From Mammaliicoccus sp. Dog046 (GTDB lineage Bacteria > Bacillota > Bacilli > Staphylococcales > Staphylococcaceae): a stretch of DNA of 64,000 nt. Every line of letters begins with the position of its first letter. The stretch's first letter is position 1. Of the stretch, positions 30,342 through 38,833 are shown piece after piece. The stretch is taken from the NCBI RefSeq assembly GCF_034039665.1, contig NZ_CP120131.1:2038499-2102498 (forward strand), written 5' to 3'. The position numbers and the translations under genes are program-made. Under the pieces are notes generated by a model, which saw nothing but the letters and a program-made list of their open reading frames with translations, was not told where the DNA came from and made no database searches.

Positions 30342-30370
30342 AATCCCCTTTCTAAATTAGAAAGGGGATT
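30342..30370. terminator. Bidirectional hairpin between yigZ and hicB
   Basis: AATCCCCTTTCTA pairs with TAGAAAGGGGATT, a 13-bp stem with a 3-base loop, lying between convergent yigZ (plus) and hicB (minus). The T-rich stretch on each side is short, so strength is moderate. Confidence 0.75.
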
Positions 30371-30381
30371 ATTATTAAATG

Positions 30382-30786
30382 TTATTTTATATCCAATTCT
30401 TTCTTTAGAGCACTTTGTAATATTTGACTAAAGTTAATTTTTTCTTTTTTACCAAGCTCAACGAGATATTTTGGTAGAGTCACCATCTTGTTGACAGTTT
30501 TATTTTCCTCTTTAGCACGCACAATAGAAGTATCAACACTGATTAATTGTAATTGTTGATTTGTACTTAATCCACCAACTAAATTTGTAAAGCTCGAAGG
30601 TTTAGGAATAATATCGTTATCATCTTCCATTACCAATAAATGACCACCTAATGCATCGCTTGCCATTTCAATTCCTTCTTCTATACTTTCTCCAAAAGTA
30701 ATTGCTCCTGGAAGATCTGGAAAATTGACATTATAAAATTCTTTTTCTTTTTCTTTTTCTAATACTGCATAGAAATTATACTTCAT
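30382..30786 (-). CDS. hicB: HicB-family antitoxin
   Basis: Antitoxin partner of HicA. The 134-aa protein has a HicB_like N-terminal fold at about residues 1-68 (FYNVNFPDLPGAITFGESIE) and a C-terminal ribbon-helix-helix-like DNA-binding segment at about 98-132 (MVTLPKYLVELGKKEKINF, then the SQILQSALKKEL helix). The protein would bind HicA and the operon's operator. It starts 51 bp after hicA in the same direction, the classical toxin-first order. The DNA-binding target is probably the 44-bp palindrome upstream of hicA. Confidence 0.88.
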   Translation of the reverse strand: MKYNFYAVLEKEKEKEFYNVNFPDLPGAITFGESIEEGIEMASDALGGHLLVMEDDNDIIPKPSSFTNLVGGLSTNQQLQLISVDTSIVRAKEENKTVNKMVTLPKYLVELGKKEKINFSQILQSALKKELDIK

Positions 30787-30837
30787 AACAATAACCTCCT
30801 TTCTAATTGATCAATTTTTAAAATATGAACAAAAATA

Positions 30838-31026
30838 CTAATGGAATAATCCTGCTTGTTTTAAAATAGCGCGTTCAGTTCCATATGGTAAATCTTTTTT
30901 TTGATGTGGGTCAGTTATTTTCCCAATTCGTTCAGGATGCTTGAAGTGATGATGACTACCAATTATTTTCACTAGATACCAACCATCATTTTCAAGTTTT
31001 TTTATAACTTCTCTAGATGAGCTCAA
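30838..31026 (-). CDS. hicA: HicA-family mRNA interferase toxin
   Basis: The 62-aa protein has a dsRNA-binding-like HicA fold. The catalytic-type His is in the GSHHHFKHP motif (His25-27), followed by the LPYGTERAILKQAGL helix. HicA toxins cleave mRNAs independently of translation until HicB sequesters them. The start is TTG at 31026, with GAGGAG about ten bases upstream. A near-perfect 44-bp palindrome lies 15 bp upstream. It lies in a strain-variable position between yigZ and tagO, so acquisition by transfer is plausible. Confidence 0.85.
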   Translation of the reverse strand: MSSSREVIKKLENDGWYLVKIIGSHHHFKHPERIGKITDPHQKKDLPYGTERAILKQAGLFH

Positions 31027-31041
31027 CTTGATTTATCTCCT

Positions 31042-31085
31042 CGCCTCATTATAACATATGTTTAAACATACGTTATAATGAGGCG
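31042..31085. promoter_or_regulatory. 44-bp palindrome upstream of hicA, probable HicB operator
   Basis: Two 22-base arms, CGCCTCATTATAACATATGTTT and its complement, differ at one position. Each arm contains a TATAAT-like -10 hexamer (TTATAATG), so the palindrome overlaps the likely promoter. The palindrome ends 16 bases before the hicA start. Autoregulation of HicAB through a palindromic operator is established for the family; this site has not been shown to bind HicB. Confidence 0.7.
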
Positions 31086-31112
31086 ATTAAAATTTTTAAG
31101 CAAAAACCATAT

Positions 31113-31165
31113 GAAAAAATAGACTAATTATCCTTGATACTACATCCAGAATAATTAGTCTATTT
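31113..31165 (-). terminator. Terminator of tagO
   Basis: On the minus strand AAATAGACTAATTAT, a 19-base loop, ATAATTAGTCTATTT and TTTT. The stem is 15 bp. It lies just after tagO and upstream of the hicA promoter. Confidence 0.88.
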
Positions 31166-31189
31166 ATAGAGATTAGACATCTAATTAAT

Positions 31190-32248
31190 TTATCGTTTTT
31201 CTTTTTTATATCTCGTTCTCGTTAATAAATTTAAGATAGGTCTATAATTTTCATTTATTAACCCTGTAAATTCTACTATCAATTCTATTGTAATGAGTAT
31301 CATTAAGAACATCATCAACACACCATATGGTGGTGATAAGTATAAGATAACACTTGAAATACTAAATAAAATTGCAATCATATAAATAAGTATGACCGTC
31401 TGTCTATGTGTATACCCTAAATCCAACAACCTATGATGTAAATGGGATTTATCTGCTTGTACAATTGATTGTCGGTTATGTAACCTTCTAATGATTGCAA
31501 ATAACATATCAATAAATGGTACAGCTAATATAACCATTGGGAAGAATAAAGAAATCAATGTAATATTCTTAAACCCTAGCAATGATAATACCCCTATAAT
31601 ATACCCTAGTAATAATGCGCCACTGTCACCTAGGAATATTTTTGCTGGGTGTGAATTAAACACTAAGAATCCTAATAAAGAACCTATCAGTACACTACAA
31701 ATCATCATTATAAATATATTTTGTTGTAAAATCGCAATAAAACCTATCGTAACTAATGCGATACAAGATATACCTGACGCAAGACCGTCTAGTCCATCAA
31801 TGAGATTAATTGCATTCATAACCGCAACTACCCAAATAATTGTCATCGGTATACTAAAAATGCCAAATTCAATCACAATACCAAATGGCAATGTAATAAA
31901 ATCAAGCGTGACACCATTCATGACAACAATGATTGATACAGCTATTTGCCCAGCCAACTTAATTAATGGTTTCATATCATATAAGTCATCGACCAAGCCT
32001 ATTAAATAAATAACAATCGCACCTAATATAATAGGTATCGTTTCATGCTCTACAGGTTTTCCCCACCATAAACCGATGAGAAAAGATAATAAAATAACTG
32101 ATCCGCCTAATACTGATATCGGCTTAGTATGTACTTTTCTGACATTTGGCATATCAACAGCACCAATTTTTTTCGAAAGTACAATTACTAGCGGAGTAAG
32201 TATTAAACTTACAATCATGGATAATAAAATTAATTGCAACGTAAACAT
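31190..32248 (-). CDS. tagO: Undecaprenyl-phosphate GlcNAc-1-phosphate transferase (wall teichoic acid)
   Basis: Membrane enzyme that starts wall teichoic acid synthesis by moving GlcNAc-1-phosphate onto undecaprenyl phosphate. The 352-aa protein has about ten or eleven membrane helices. It carries the acidic family motifs LVDDLYDM near residue 86, NAINLIDGLDGLASG near 145-159 and GDSGALLLGY near 208. KSHLHHRLLDLGY near residue 269 is the conserved His cluster. The start ATG has AAGGTGAA. In S. aureus it is called tarO/tagO. It is the only wall teichoic gene here and is monocistronic. Confidence 0.95.
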   Translation of the reverse strand: MFTLQLILLSMIVSLILTPLVIVLSKKIGAVDMPNVRKVHTKPISVLGGSVILLSFLIGLWWGKPVEHETIPIILGAIVIYLIGLVDDLYDMKPLIKLAGQIAVSIIVVMNGVTLDFITLPFGIVIEFGIFSIPMTIIWVVAVMNAINLIDGLDGLASGISCIALVTIGFIAILQQNIFIMMICSVLIGSLLGFLVFNSHPAKIFLGDSGALLLGYIIGVLSLLGFKNITLISLFFPMVILAVPFIDMLFAIIRRLHNRQSIVQADKSHLHHRLLDLGYTHRQTVILIYMIAILFSISSVILYLSPPYGVLMMFLMILITIELIVEFTGLINENYRPILNLLTRTRYKKEKR

Positions 32249-32502
32249 GGATTCACCTTCATCTTAAAATTGAAGTATAAGTATTTTATATTACTTTCAG
32301 AATATCAAAATTATCAATAACATGCTATAAAAACAATAGTATACCATATATTTCTATACGAATAATTCAATTATGTATATTGTGCGCAATTCAAGCGCGT
32401 GAAAAAAGAAACTTTTTTAACAAAATATCCTTTAATACCGTGACAAACGCTATCTAATAGATTACAATATCATATGGCTTACAAAAAGAAGGATGGTGTT
32501 AA

Positions 32503-33573
32503 ATGATACAAGCAATTATCTTTAATATTTCAGTAACTATTGCAGCATTTTACCTATACCATCGAATACAATATAACGAAACAAGAACTGTGACTTTTTC
32601 ACAAAATTATATCACTTTATTAATGACAGGCGTTGCATTGTTATTAATTTCTAACCCAATACAGTATAACGACTATATTATTACACTTAGTTTTATACCT
32701 ATACTCTTCTTGGGGAGATTTACAAATTTATTTTATACTTTATTAAGTGTAGCTATAGTCATACTTGTAGATATATTCGCATACGGAACACCGTTTCTCG
32801 ACAATATTCACTTAATCATTATTGCAATTGTTGTTGGTGTCATCGGTCCATTTCTTAAACAAAGCGATTTCGTTAGTATTCAGTTATTATATTTAATCAG
32901 TATCATTATTATCGCCATAACACTGATATTTACCAATCCAGATACATGGTTAAATGAATGGTTGTTTCTTGTACCTATTTCCTTTATCCTAAGTATTATA
33001 AGCGCAAGTGTTTATAGAGATATTTGGATAATGAAGAACTTAATTTCTCGCTATCAGAAAGAAGAGTCTGTTGATTATTTAACTGGTTTAGGCAATGTTA
33101 AAGAATTCGATCGTTATTTAAATAAAACGACTGAAGAAATCACAGAAAAAGAATTGTCTATGGCATTACTGTTAATAGATATTGATGGATTTAAAGATGT
33201 GAACGACGCATACTCACATAAAGCTGGTGATGCTGTCCTTAAACAAATGTCACAGTTGTTGATTAATTACTTACCTAAAGATGTTAAAGCATTCCGTAAC
33301 GGCGGTGAGGAATTCTCAATTATATTAGTTGATGAATCGTTGGATAGTGCAATTAAATTAGCTGAAAGTATCCGTGATAGCGTTCAACAATCTACATTCC
33401 ATTTGCCAAATAAAGAAACGATTAAATTATCAGTTTCTATTGGTGTAGGTTACTTAAGTGAACAAGATAATAAATCAAAACGTCGCGTGTTTAAAGATGC
33501 TGACGATATGTTACATGAGGCTAAATTACAAGGACAGAACAAAGTAATGTTCAATCCAATTATTAAGTTATAA
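32503..33573 (+). CDS. gdpS: GdpS-like GGEEF membrane protein
   Basis: The 356-aa protein has six membrane helices in residues 1-175 (5TMR-LYT-like sensor) and a GGDEF domain at about 190-355, with GGEEF at 267-271 and DIDGFKDVNDAYSHKAGDAVL near 226-246. It is the sole GGDEF protein known in staphylococci. GdpS of S. epidermidis and S. aureus affects biofilm or virulence genes but reportedly not through cyclic-di-GMP. The GGEEF site is intact here, so catalysis is not excluded. A terminator follows the stop. Confidence 0.93.
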   Translation: MIQAIIFNISVTIAAFYLYHRIQYNETRTVTFSQNYITLLMTGVALLLISNPIQYNDYIITLSFIPILFLGRFTNLFYTLLSVAIVILVDIFAYGTPFLDNIHLIIIAIVVGVIGPFLKQSDFVSIQLLYLISIIIIAITLIFTNPDTWLNEWLFLVPISFILSIISASVYRDIWIMKNLISRYQKEESVDYLTGLGNVKEFDRYLNKTTEEITEKELSMALLLIDIDGFKDVNDAYSHKAGDAVLKQMSQLLINYLPKDVKAFRNGGEEFSIILVDESLDSAIKLAESIRDSVQQSTFHLPNKETIKLSVSIGVGYLSEQDNKSKRRVFKDADDMLHEAKLQGQNKVMFNPIIKL

Positions 33574-33578
33574 ACTGA

Positions 33579-33613
33579 ACATAGAATTGCCAAAAGCAAT
33601 TCTATGTTTTTTG
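33579..33613 (+). terminator. Terminator of gdpS
   Basis: ACATAGAATTGC, a five-base loop, GCAATTCTATGT and TTTTTTG, a perfect 12-bp stem on the plus strand. Confidence 0.92.
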
Positions 33614-33669
33614 TTGAATGTTTTTTAACATCACAATATACATAAATTTTATTTAAATGGGAGGTTATT

Positions 33670-34437
33670 ATGGAAGAGTTACAAGACTTCACGATTATAG
33701 ATGAAAACAAAATCATCGATGTTGTTATGACCGCTGGGCGAATCTTACTAGAGAGTGGTGCCGAAACATATAGAGTGGAAGATACAATGGCAAGGATTGC
33801 GACTAGTTATGGCTTAGAACATACGCATAGCTTTGTAACCTCAACTGCTATAATATTCTCACTCAACGATCGTACAAATACAAGATTGATTAGAATAGAT
33901 GAACGTACAACAGATTTAGAAAAAATTTCATTAACAAATCAAATTTCGAGAAAAATCGCTAATAATGAATTATCCATTGATGAAGCAAAATCCGAATTAA
34001 TTCATTTACACCATGCATCATTGCAGTTTCCCTTTTGGTTAAAGGTACTTGCAGCTGCGATTGCTTCAGCTTGTTTTCTACCAATGTTCGGTGGTAAAGA
34101 AACTGAAGTTATCCCATCGTTTATTGCTGGTGGAACTGGATATTTAACGATGGCACTTGTCCATAATACAATTCGTATTAAATTCTTTACCGAATTTATT
34201 AGTTCATTAATTATTGCAACCATCGCAACCTTAAGTGTCAATTTCTTTATAGGCGTTAATTTAAGTTTAATTACAATCGCATCCGTTATGCCACTTGTTC
34301 CAGGTGTATTAATTACGAATGCCATTAGAGATTTAATGGCTGGTCAACTACTAGCCGGGATTTCTAAAGGGGTTGAAGCGGCGTTAACCGCTTTTGCTAT
34401 TGGTGCTGGCGTAGCGATTGTATTGTTATTAAGTTAG
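33670..34437 (+). CDS. Threonine/serine exporter, ThrE N-terminal half
   Basis: The 255-aa protein has a soluble N-terminal region (about residues 10-115, VMTAGRILLESGAETYRVEDTM, the family's signature) followed by about five membrane helices (118-253). It corresponds to the larger, DUF1212-type part of the split ThrE/PflA amino-acid exporter; the second part is the next gene. In Corynebacterium ThrE is one protein. The ATG follows GGGAGG. It is separated from its partner by only 13 bases. Confidence 0.88.
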   Translation: MEELQDFTIIDENKIIDVVMTAGRILLESGAETYRVEDTMARIATSYGLEHTHSFVTSTAIIFSLNDRTNTRLIRIDERTTDLEKISLTNQISRKIANNELSIDEAKSELIHLHHASLQFPFWLKVLAAAIASACFLPMFGGKETEVIPSFIAGGTGYLTMALVHNTIRIKFFTEFISSLIIATIATLSVNFFIGVNLSLITIASVMPLVPGVLITNAIRDLMAGQLLAGISKGVEAALTAFAIGAGVAIVLLLS

Positions 34438-34450
34438 GGAGGTGCTTAAA

Positions 34451-34915
34451 ATGTTAGATTATATTTATCAAATTTTATTAAGTTTTACAGCAACATTATT
34501 TTTCTCTGTCATTTTCAATGCACCTAAACGACTATTAATCGCATGCGGTATTGTTGGTGCTATGGGATGGATGATTTATACCGTGTCATTAGATTTTGGA
34601 ATAGATAAAGTACAAGCTTCATTTTATGGCAGTATCGCTCTTGCATTGATGAGCCATATTATGAGCCGTTATTATAAACGACCTATGATTATTTTTATCG
34701 TTGCAGGTATCATTCCACTTGTACCTGGTGGCTTAGCTTATGATGCAACTAAAAATTTAGTAATCAGTAATTATGACTTAGCAATCAACACAACGTTACA
34801 AGCTACATTAATTTCAGGTGCGATCGCATTTGGTATATTATGTTCAGAAATTATATTCCAAATTTACGTTCGTACAAAGCGTTCCTTTGCGTCTAGGAAA
34901 CAAAAAGGCGTATAA
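34451..34915 (+). CDS. Threonine/serine exporter, ThrE C-terminal half
   Basis: The 154-aa all-membrane protein has about five helices, with the FIVAGIIPLVPGGLAYDA motif near residue 81. It corresponds to the ThrE_2/DUF3815 half and presumably forms a complex with the preceding gene. The ATG at 34451 is preferred because GGGAGGTG ends six bases upstream; the in-frame GTG nine bases upstream lies inside that site. The exported substrate cannot be read from sequence, and serine, threonine or short peptides are family precedents. pepT follows within 34 bp. Confidence 0.85.
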   Translation: MLDYIYQILLSFTATLFFSVIFNAPKRLLIACGIVGAMGWMIYTVSLDFGIDKVQASFYGSIALALMSHIMSRYYKRPMIIFIVAGIIPLVPGGLAYDATKNLVISNYDLAINTTLQATLISGAIAFGILCSEIIFQIYVRTKRSFASRKQKGV

Positions 34916-34949
34916 TATACCTAAATTGATGTAAAGGGAGCGAGCAATT

Positions 34950-36176
34950 TTGAAACAACGTCTCATTGAACGATTAGAAAGATATGTAAAAATAGATACA
35001 CAAGCTGATCCAACAAGCTTAACTACCCCATCTACTGAAAAACAATGGGATTTAATCAACTTACTTCAAGAAGAAATCCAAGCATTAAACCTTGAAGTGT
35101 CTGTCGATGATAAAGGATATTTAATGGCAACATTACCTTCTAACACAGACAAGCAAGTTCCAACAATAGGCTTATTAGCACATGTTGATACTGCAACTGA
35201 TTACAATGCTACAAATGTGAAACCTAATATTGTAGAGTCATATGATGGAAAAGATATTAAACTTGGCGATACTGAGAAAGTGCTTAGTACTAAAACATTT
35301 CCACAACTAAAAAATGTCATTGGTCATACTTTAATGACAACTGATGGTACATCATTATTAGGCGCAGACGATAAAGCCGGCATTGTTGAAATAATGGAAG
35401 CAATCATTTATTTACAAGAACATCCTGAAATTAAACATGGTGATATTAGATTTAGTTTCACTCCAGATGAAGAAATTGGTAGAGGTCCACATCACTTTGA
35501 TGTTGAACGATTTAATGCTGATTTTGCTTATACATTAGACGGAAGTCTAGAAGGAGAATTACAATACGAAAGTTTCAATGCCGCTTCAGCAGTTATTGAA
35601 ATTAATGGTGTCAACGTTCACCCAGGATCAGCTAAAGACGTTATGGTTAATGCAAACACATTAGCAATGGCATTTAATGATCAATTACCTTCTGATGAAG
35701 TCCCTGAACACACTGAAGGTTATGAAGGTTTCTACCACTTAACTGACATGTCAGGATCTGTAGAAAAAGCAAAATTGCAATATATCATTCGTGATCACGA
35801 TAGAGAGCAATTTGAACGTAGAAAAAATCATCTACTCGATCTTGCAAAATTATTAAATAGTCAGTATGAAGACGACTTAATTAAAGTTACGATTAATGAT
35901 CAATACTTTAATATGGGGGAAAAAATTAAACCACATCCTGAACTTACAGCAATACCAGAGAAAGTTATTCAATCATTAGGAATCAAACCTATCACTGAAC
36001 CAATTAGAGGTGGTACAGATGGTTCTCAATTATCATATATGGGCTTACCTACTCCAAACCTATTTACAGGTGGTGCAAACTTCCACGGTCCGTTTGAATA
36101 CGTTTCAATAGACGTTATGGAAAAAGCAGTACAAACAATAGTAGGCATCGTATCAGAATTTGAACAACAATCATAA
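34950..36176 (+). CDS. pepT: Peptidase T (tripeptide aminopeptidase)
   Basis: Zinc metalloprotease of the M20 family that frees the N-terminal residue of tripeptides. The 408-aa length is normal. Metal ligands are recognisable in [10 protein letters not shown] (His78), [14 protein letters not shown] (Asp142 region), TPDEEIGRG (near 174) and the C-terminal [10 protein letters not shown]. The start is a TTG at 34950-34952 with AAGGGAG about nine bases upstream. It follows the ThrE pair with the same orientation, which may link peptide breakdown and amino-acid export. A strong hairpin terminator follows. Confidence 0.96.
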   Translation: MKQRLIERLERYVKIDTQADPTSLTTPSTEKQWDLINLLQEEIQALNLEVSVDDKGYLMATLPSNTDKQVPTIGLLAHVDTATDYNATNVKPNIVESYDGKDIKLGDTEKVLSTKTFPQLKNVIGHTLMTTDGTSLLGADDKAGIVEIMEAIIYLQEHPEIKHGDIRFSFTPDEEIGRGPHHFDVERFNADFAYTLDGSLEGELQYESFNAASAVIEINGVNVHPGSAKDVMVNANTLAMAFNDQLPSDEVPEHTEGYEGFYHLTDMSGSVEKAKLQYIIRDHDREQFERRKNHLLDLAKLLNSQYEDDLIKVTINDQYFNMGEKIKPHPELTAIPEKVIQSLGIKPITEPIRGGTDGSQLSYMGLPTPNLFTGGANFHGPFEYVSIDVMEKAVQTIVGIVSEFEQQS

Positions 36177-36188
36177 GTTATAGACTAG

Positions 36189-36232
36189 ATGAGGCTGAGA
36201 CATTTTATTATGTCCCAGCCTCTCTTTTTATT
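36189..36232 (+). terminator. Terminator of pepT
   Basis: GAGGCTGAGACAT, a short loop, ATGTCCCAGCCTC and TCTTTTTATTT. It is a member of the GGCTGAGACAT hairpin family. Confidence 0.88.
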
Positions 36233-36235
36233 TGA

Positions 36236-36665
36236 GTAGATTAATTTTGGCATTAAGTGATTATTTTGTCTGAGTCGTAGATTAACTTCTCCGTTAAGCG
36301 ACGACTTCGCCTATCTCGTAGATTAACTTTCTCATTAAGCGACGACTTCACTCATCTTGTAGATTAACTTTCTCGTTAAGCGACGACTTCACTCATCTTG
36401 TAGATTAACTCTCTCATTAAGCGACGACTTCACTCATCTTGTAGATTAACTTTCTCGTTAAGCGACGACTTCACTCATCTTGTAGATTAACTCTCTCATT
36501 AAGCGACGACTTCTCCCTTCTAGTGAGTTAACTCCTCAGTTAATCCAAGACTTCTCCCTTCTAGTGAGTTAACTCCTCAGTTAATCCAAGACTTCACCCA
36601 TGTCGTGAGTTAACTCCTTAGTTAATCCAAGAGTTGGCCCTTGTCATGTGTTAACTCCACAATAG
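36236..36665. repeat. 41-bp tandem repeat, about eleven copies
   Basis: A 41-base unit starting GTAGATTAACT or GTGAGTTAACT recurs at 36236, 36277, 36318, 36359, 36400, 36441, 36482, 36523, 36564, 36605 and 36646, exactly 41 apart. Units 2-7 form one subfamily (with GTTAAGCGACGACTTC) and 8-11 a second (with GTTAATCCAAGACTTC). The first unit is most diverged. Each contains TTAAC and GTTAA arms around a few bases, a small inverted repeat. It lies directly behind the pepT terminator and upstream of kimA. I see no coding frame in it. Confidence 0.93.
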
Positions 36666-36802
36666 ATCCATCACATTTCCTCGATCTCTATCTCCCTTTC
36701 ATTTTCCGAACATACTATTTTCACAATTATTCCACCAAAATTAAATCTCTAAAAAAGATGTAAATTTACTCATAATTCCGTTTTTAGCTATATACTTTCA
36801 TT

Positions 36803-36831
36803 TTGTTTAAGCGTATAAGTATATATATGAT
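36803..36831 (+). promoter_or_regulatory. Probable promoter of kimA
   Basis: TTGTTT (36803-36808), 17 bases, TATGAT (36826-36831), followed by about 64 bases to the start. No ydaO-type cyclic-di-AMP riboswitch was seen between the promoter and the gene. The stretch 36666-36895 otherwise holds only AT-rich sequence. Confidence 0.55.
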
Positions 36832-36895
36832 TTTGTTATCCTCTGATTTTAAAAAGTATTATATCTTTAACAAAAAAATAAATGGGTGGTTGTAA

Positions 36896-38725
36896 ATGAT
36901 ATTTTCACAAGCTAAGAGATTATTAATTGGTAAGCCAAAGAAAAATAAAGAGCTTCAAAATGAAAAGATTAGTAACAAAAAAGCTCTAGCTATTCTTTCG
37001 TCAGATGCATTGTCTTCTGTTGCATATGGTCCTGAACAAATTCTAATTGTTTTATCGGTACTAGGTGCTGTTGCTGCTTGGTATACTTTGCCTTTAACGT
37101 TGTTTATATTGATACTGCTCATTACGTTAGTATTATCTTATAGACAAGTGATTTACGCTTACCCTCAAGGTGGCGGCGCTTATACAGTTTCAAAATTTAA
37201 TCTAGGAGAAAAATGGTCTTTATTGGCCGGTGGTTCTTTACTGGTAGATTATATATTAACTGTTGCTGTAAGTATTTCTTCTGGGACTGATGCATTTATT
37301 GCGGCATTTCCAAATTTATATGATCAGCGTATCTTGATTGCTTGTTCTTTAGTCATCGTTATATTAATTCTGAACTTACGTGGATTAACTGAATCAGCAA
37401 CAGTGTTGTCATATCCTGTGTATTTATTTATATTCGGATTAATCGCACTCATTCTCGTGGGTATATGGAAAGTTGCTACTGGTCAAGTTGAGCCTCAACA
37501 GACATCTGCTATTGGCACTTCTGTACCAGGTGTCACGATTTTCCTATTGCTCAAAGCGTTTTCTTCTGGTGCATCATCTTTAACTGGGATAGAAGCAATA
37601 TCAAATGCTGTTAATAACTTTAAAGATCCAGCACCTAAAAATGCTGTTAAGACATTAGTAATGATGGGAAGTATTTTAACATTCATGCTCATTGGTATGG
37701 TTACGTTAACGTATTATTATGGCATCATGCCACAAACAGAAACAACTGTCTTATCTCAACTGGCTAAACAAATATTTGGTGATAACATTGCCTTTTATTT
37801 CATACAAGGTGTCACAGTTTTAATACTCGTCCTAGCTGCAAACACTGGATTCACTGCTTTTCCGTTATTAGCTGCTAATATGGCGAAAGATAAATACATG
37901 CCTCATATGTTTACAGTACGTGGTGATAGACTCGGATATTCAAATTCTATTATTATACTTGCTGTATTCGCAATATTATTAATTATAGGGTTTAATGGTA
38001 AAACTGAAAACTTAGTTCCGTTATATGCTGTTGGTGTATTTATCCCATTTACATTAGCCCAACTTGGTATGATGTTAAAATGGATTCGAGAAAGACCTAC
38101 GCATTGGCGTAAAAAATTATTTATTAATACACTAGGTACAGTATTAAGCTTCACTGTGTTTTCAATATTATTAATTACTAAATTAGGTCATGTATGGCCA
38201 ATCTTAGTATTCTTACCTATCGTCGTGTTTATATTTATAGCGATTCGCAAACATTACATTACCATCGCTAAACAACTAAATGTCGACAATATAGAAAACG
38301 AACCTGTCGTTAAAAGTAAAAACTTAGCGATTATTCCTATAAGTAGTATTACTAAAGCTGTCGACAAATCGATATCATATGCAAAAATAACTGCCGATGA
38401 TATTATTGTTGTCCATGTGGCGGTTGGTGATACTAATGTGCAACAATTGCAAAAGAAATGGAAGACGTTATATCCTGAAATTCGTTTAGTTGTAATACAT
38501 TCAGAATACAGAAATGTGATTAAAACAATTACGCGATTTATTGATAAAATTAATCATAAACCTGCTTATAAGGATTATTTATTAACCGTCATCATACCTC
38601 AATTTATTACAAATAAAAGATGGCACAATCTCCTTCATAATCAGACAAGCTTTATGTTAAAAGTTCATTTGTTCTATCGAAAAAACATCGTACTTTCAAC
38701 TATCCCTTATAAATTAAAAAGATAA
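36896..38725 (+). CDS. kimA: KimA-type potassium importer
   Basis: The 609-aa APC-superfamily transporter closely follows Bacillus KimA (YdaO), a high-affinity K+ importer. The shared blocks include LAILSSDALSSVAYGPEQI near residue 32, YPQGGGAYTVSKFNLGEKWS near 91, LRGLTESATVLSYPVYLFI near 161 and LLKAFSSGASSLTGIEAISN near 219-238. About twelve membrane helices run from 44 to 460. A cytoplasmic C-terminal domain from about 470 (LAIIPISSITKAVDKSISYA) would bind cyclic-di-AMP in relatives. It ends in RWHNLLHNQTSFMLKV. The ATG follows GGGTGG. Its 3' end lies in a 13-bp repeat tract. Confidence 0.9.
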   Translation: MIFSQAKRLLIGKPKKNKELQNEKISNKKALAILSSDALSSVAYGPEQILIVLSVLGAVAAWYTLPLTLFILILLITLVLSYRQVIYAYPQGGGAYTVSKFNLGEKWSLLAGGSLLVDYILTVAVSISSGTDAFIAAFPNLYDQRILIACSLVIVILILNLRGLTESATVLSYPVYLFIFGLIALILVGIWKVATGQVEPQQTSAIGTSVPGVTIFLLLKAFSSGASSLTGIEAISNAVNNFKDPAPKNAVKTLVMMGSILTFMLIGMVTLTYYYGIMPQTETTVLSQLAKQIFGDNIAFYFIQGVTVLILVLAANTGFTAFPLLAANMAKDKYMPHMFTVRGDRLGYSNSIIILAVFAILLIIGFNGKTENLVPLYAVGVFIPFTLAQLGMMLKWIRERPTHWRKKLFINTLGTVLSFTVFSILLITKLGHVWPILVFLPIVVFIFIAIRKHYITIAKQLNVDNIENEPVVKSKNLAIIPISSITKAVDKSISYAKITADDIIVVHVAVGDTNVQQLQKKWKTLYPEIRLVVIHSEYRNVIKTITRFIDKINHKPAYKDYLLTVIIPQFITNKRWHNLLHNQTSFMLKVHLFYRKNIVLSTIPYKLKR

Positions 38726-38792
38726 ATTAAAAAGATAAATTAAAAAGATAAATTAAAAAGATAAATTAAAAAGATAAATTAAAAAGATAAAT
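38711..38792. repeat. 13-bp direct repeat, six copies, at the end of kimA
   Basis: AAATTAAAAAGAT recurs six times back to back from 38711 (start positions 38711, 38724, 38737, 38750, 38763, 38776), plus a partial copy. The first unit encodes the last codons of kimA and its TAA stop (AAA TTA AAA AGA TAA), so later copies are outside the gene and copy-number change would not alter the protein. Confidence 0.95.
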
Positions 38793-38795
38793 TAA

Positions 38796-38830
38796 AATTG
38801 GCCCGAACTTCAATGAAGTCCGGGCCAATT
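38796..38830. terminator. Bidirectional terminator between kimA and the glycerate-kinase-like gene
   Basis: AATTGGCCCG-A-ACTTCA pairs with TGAAGT-C-CGGGCCAATT, a 17-bp stem with one mismatch that is a G-T pair on the minus strand. It is flanked by TTTTA on the right and by the AT-rich repeat on the left. Confidence 0.85.
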
Positions 38831-38833
38831 CTT

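Noticed and set aside
36236-36665. CRISPR-like regular array
   Set aside because: The whole 41-bp unit repeats with no unique spacers between, and no cas genes are present; it is a tandem repeat.
36666-36895. ydaO-type cyclic-di-AMP riboswitch upstream of kimA
   Set aside because: I saw no conserved GC-rich stem set; the interval is AT-rich with a simple promoter. I could not run a covariance search.
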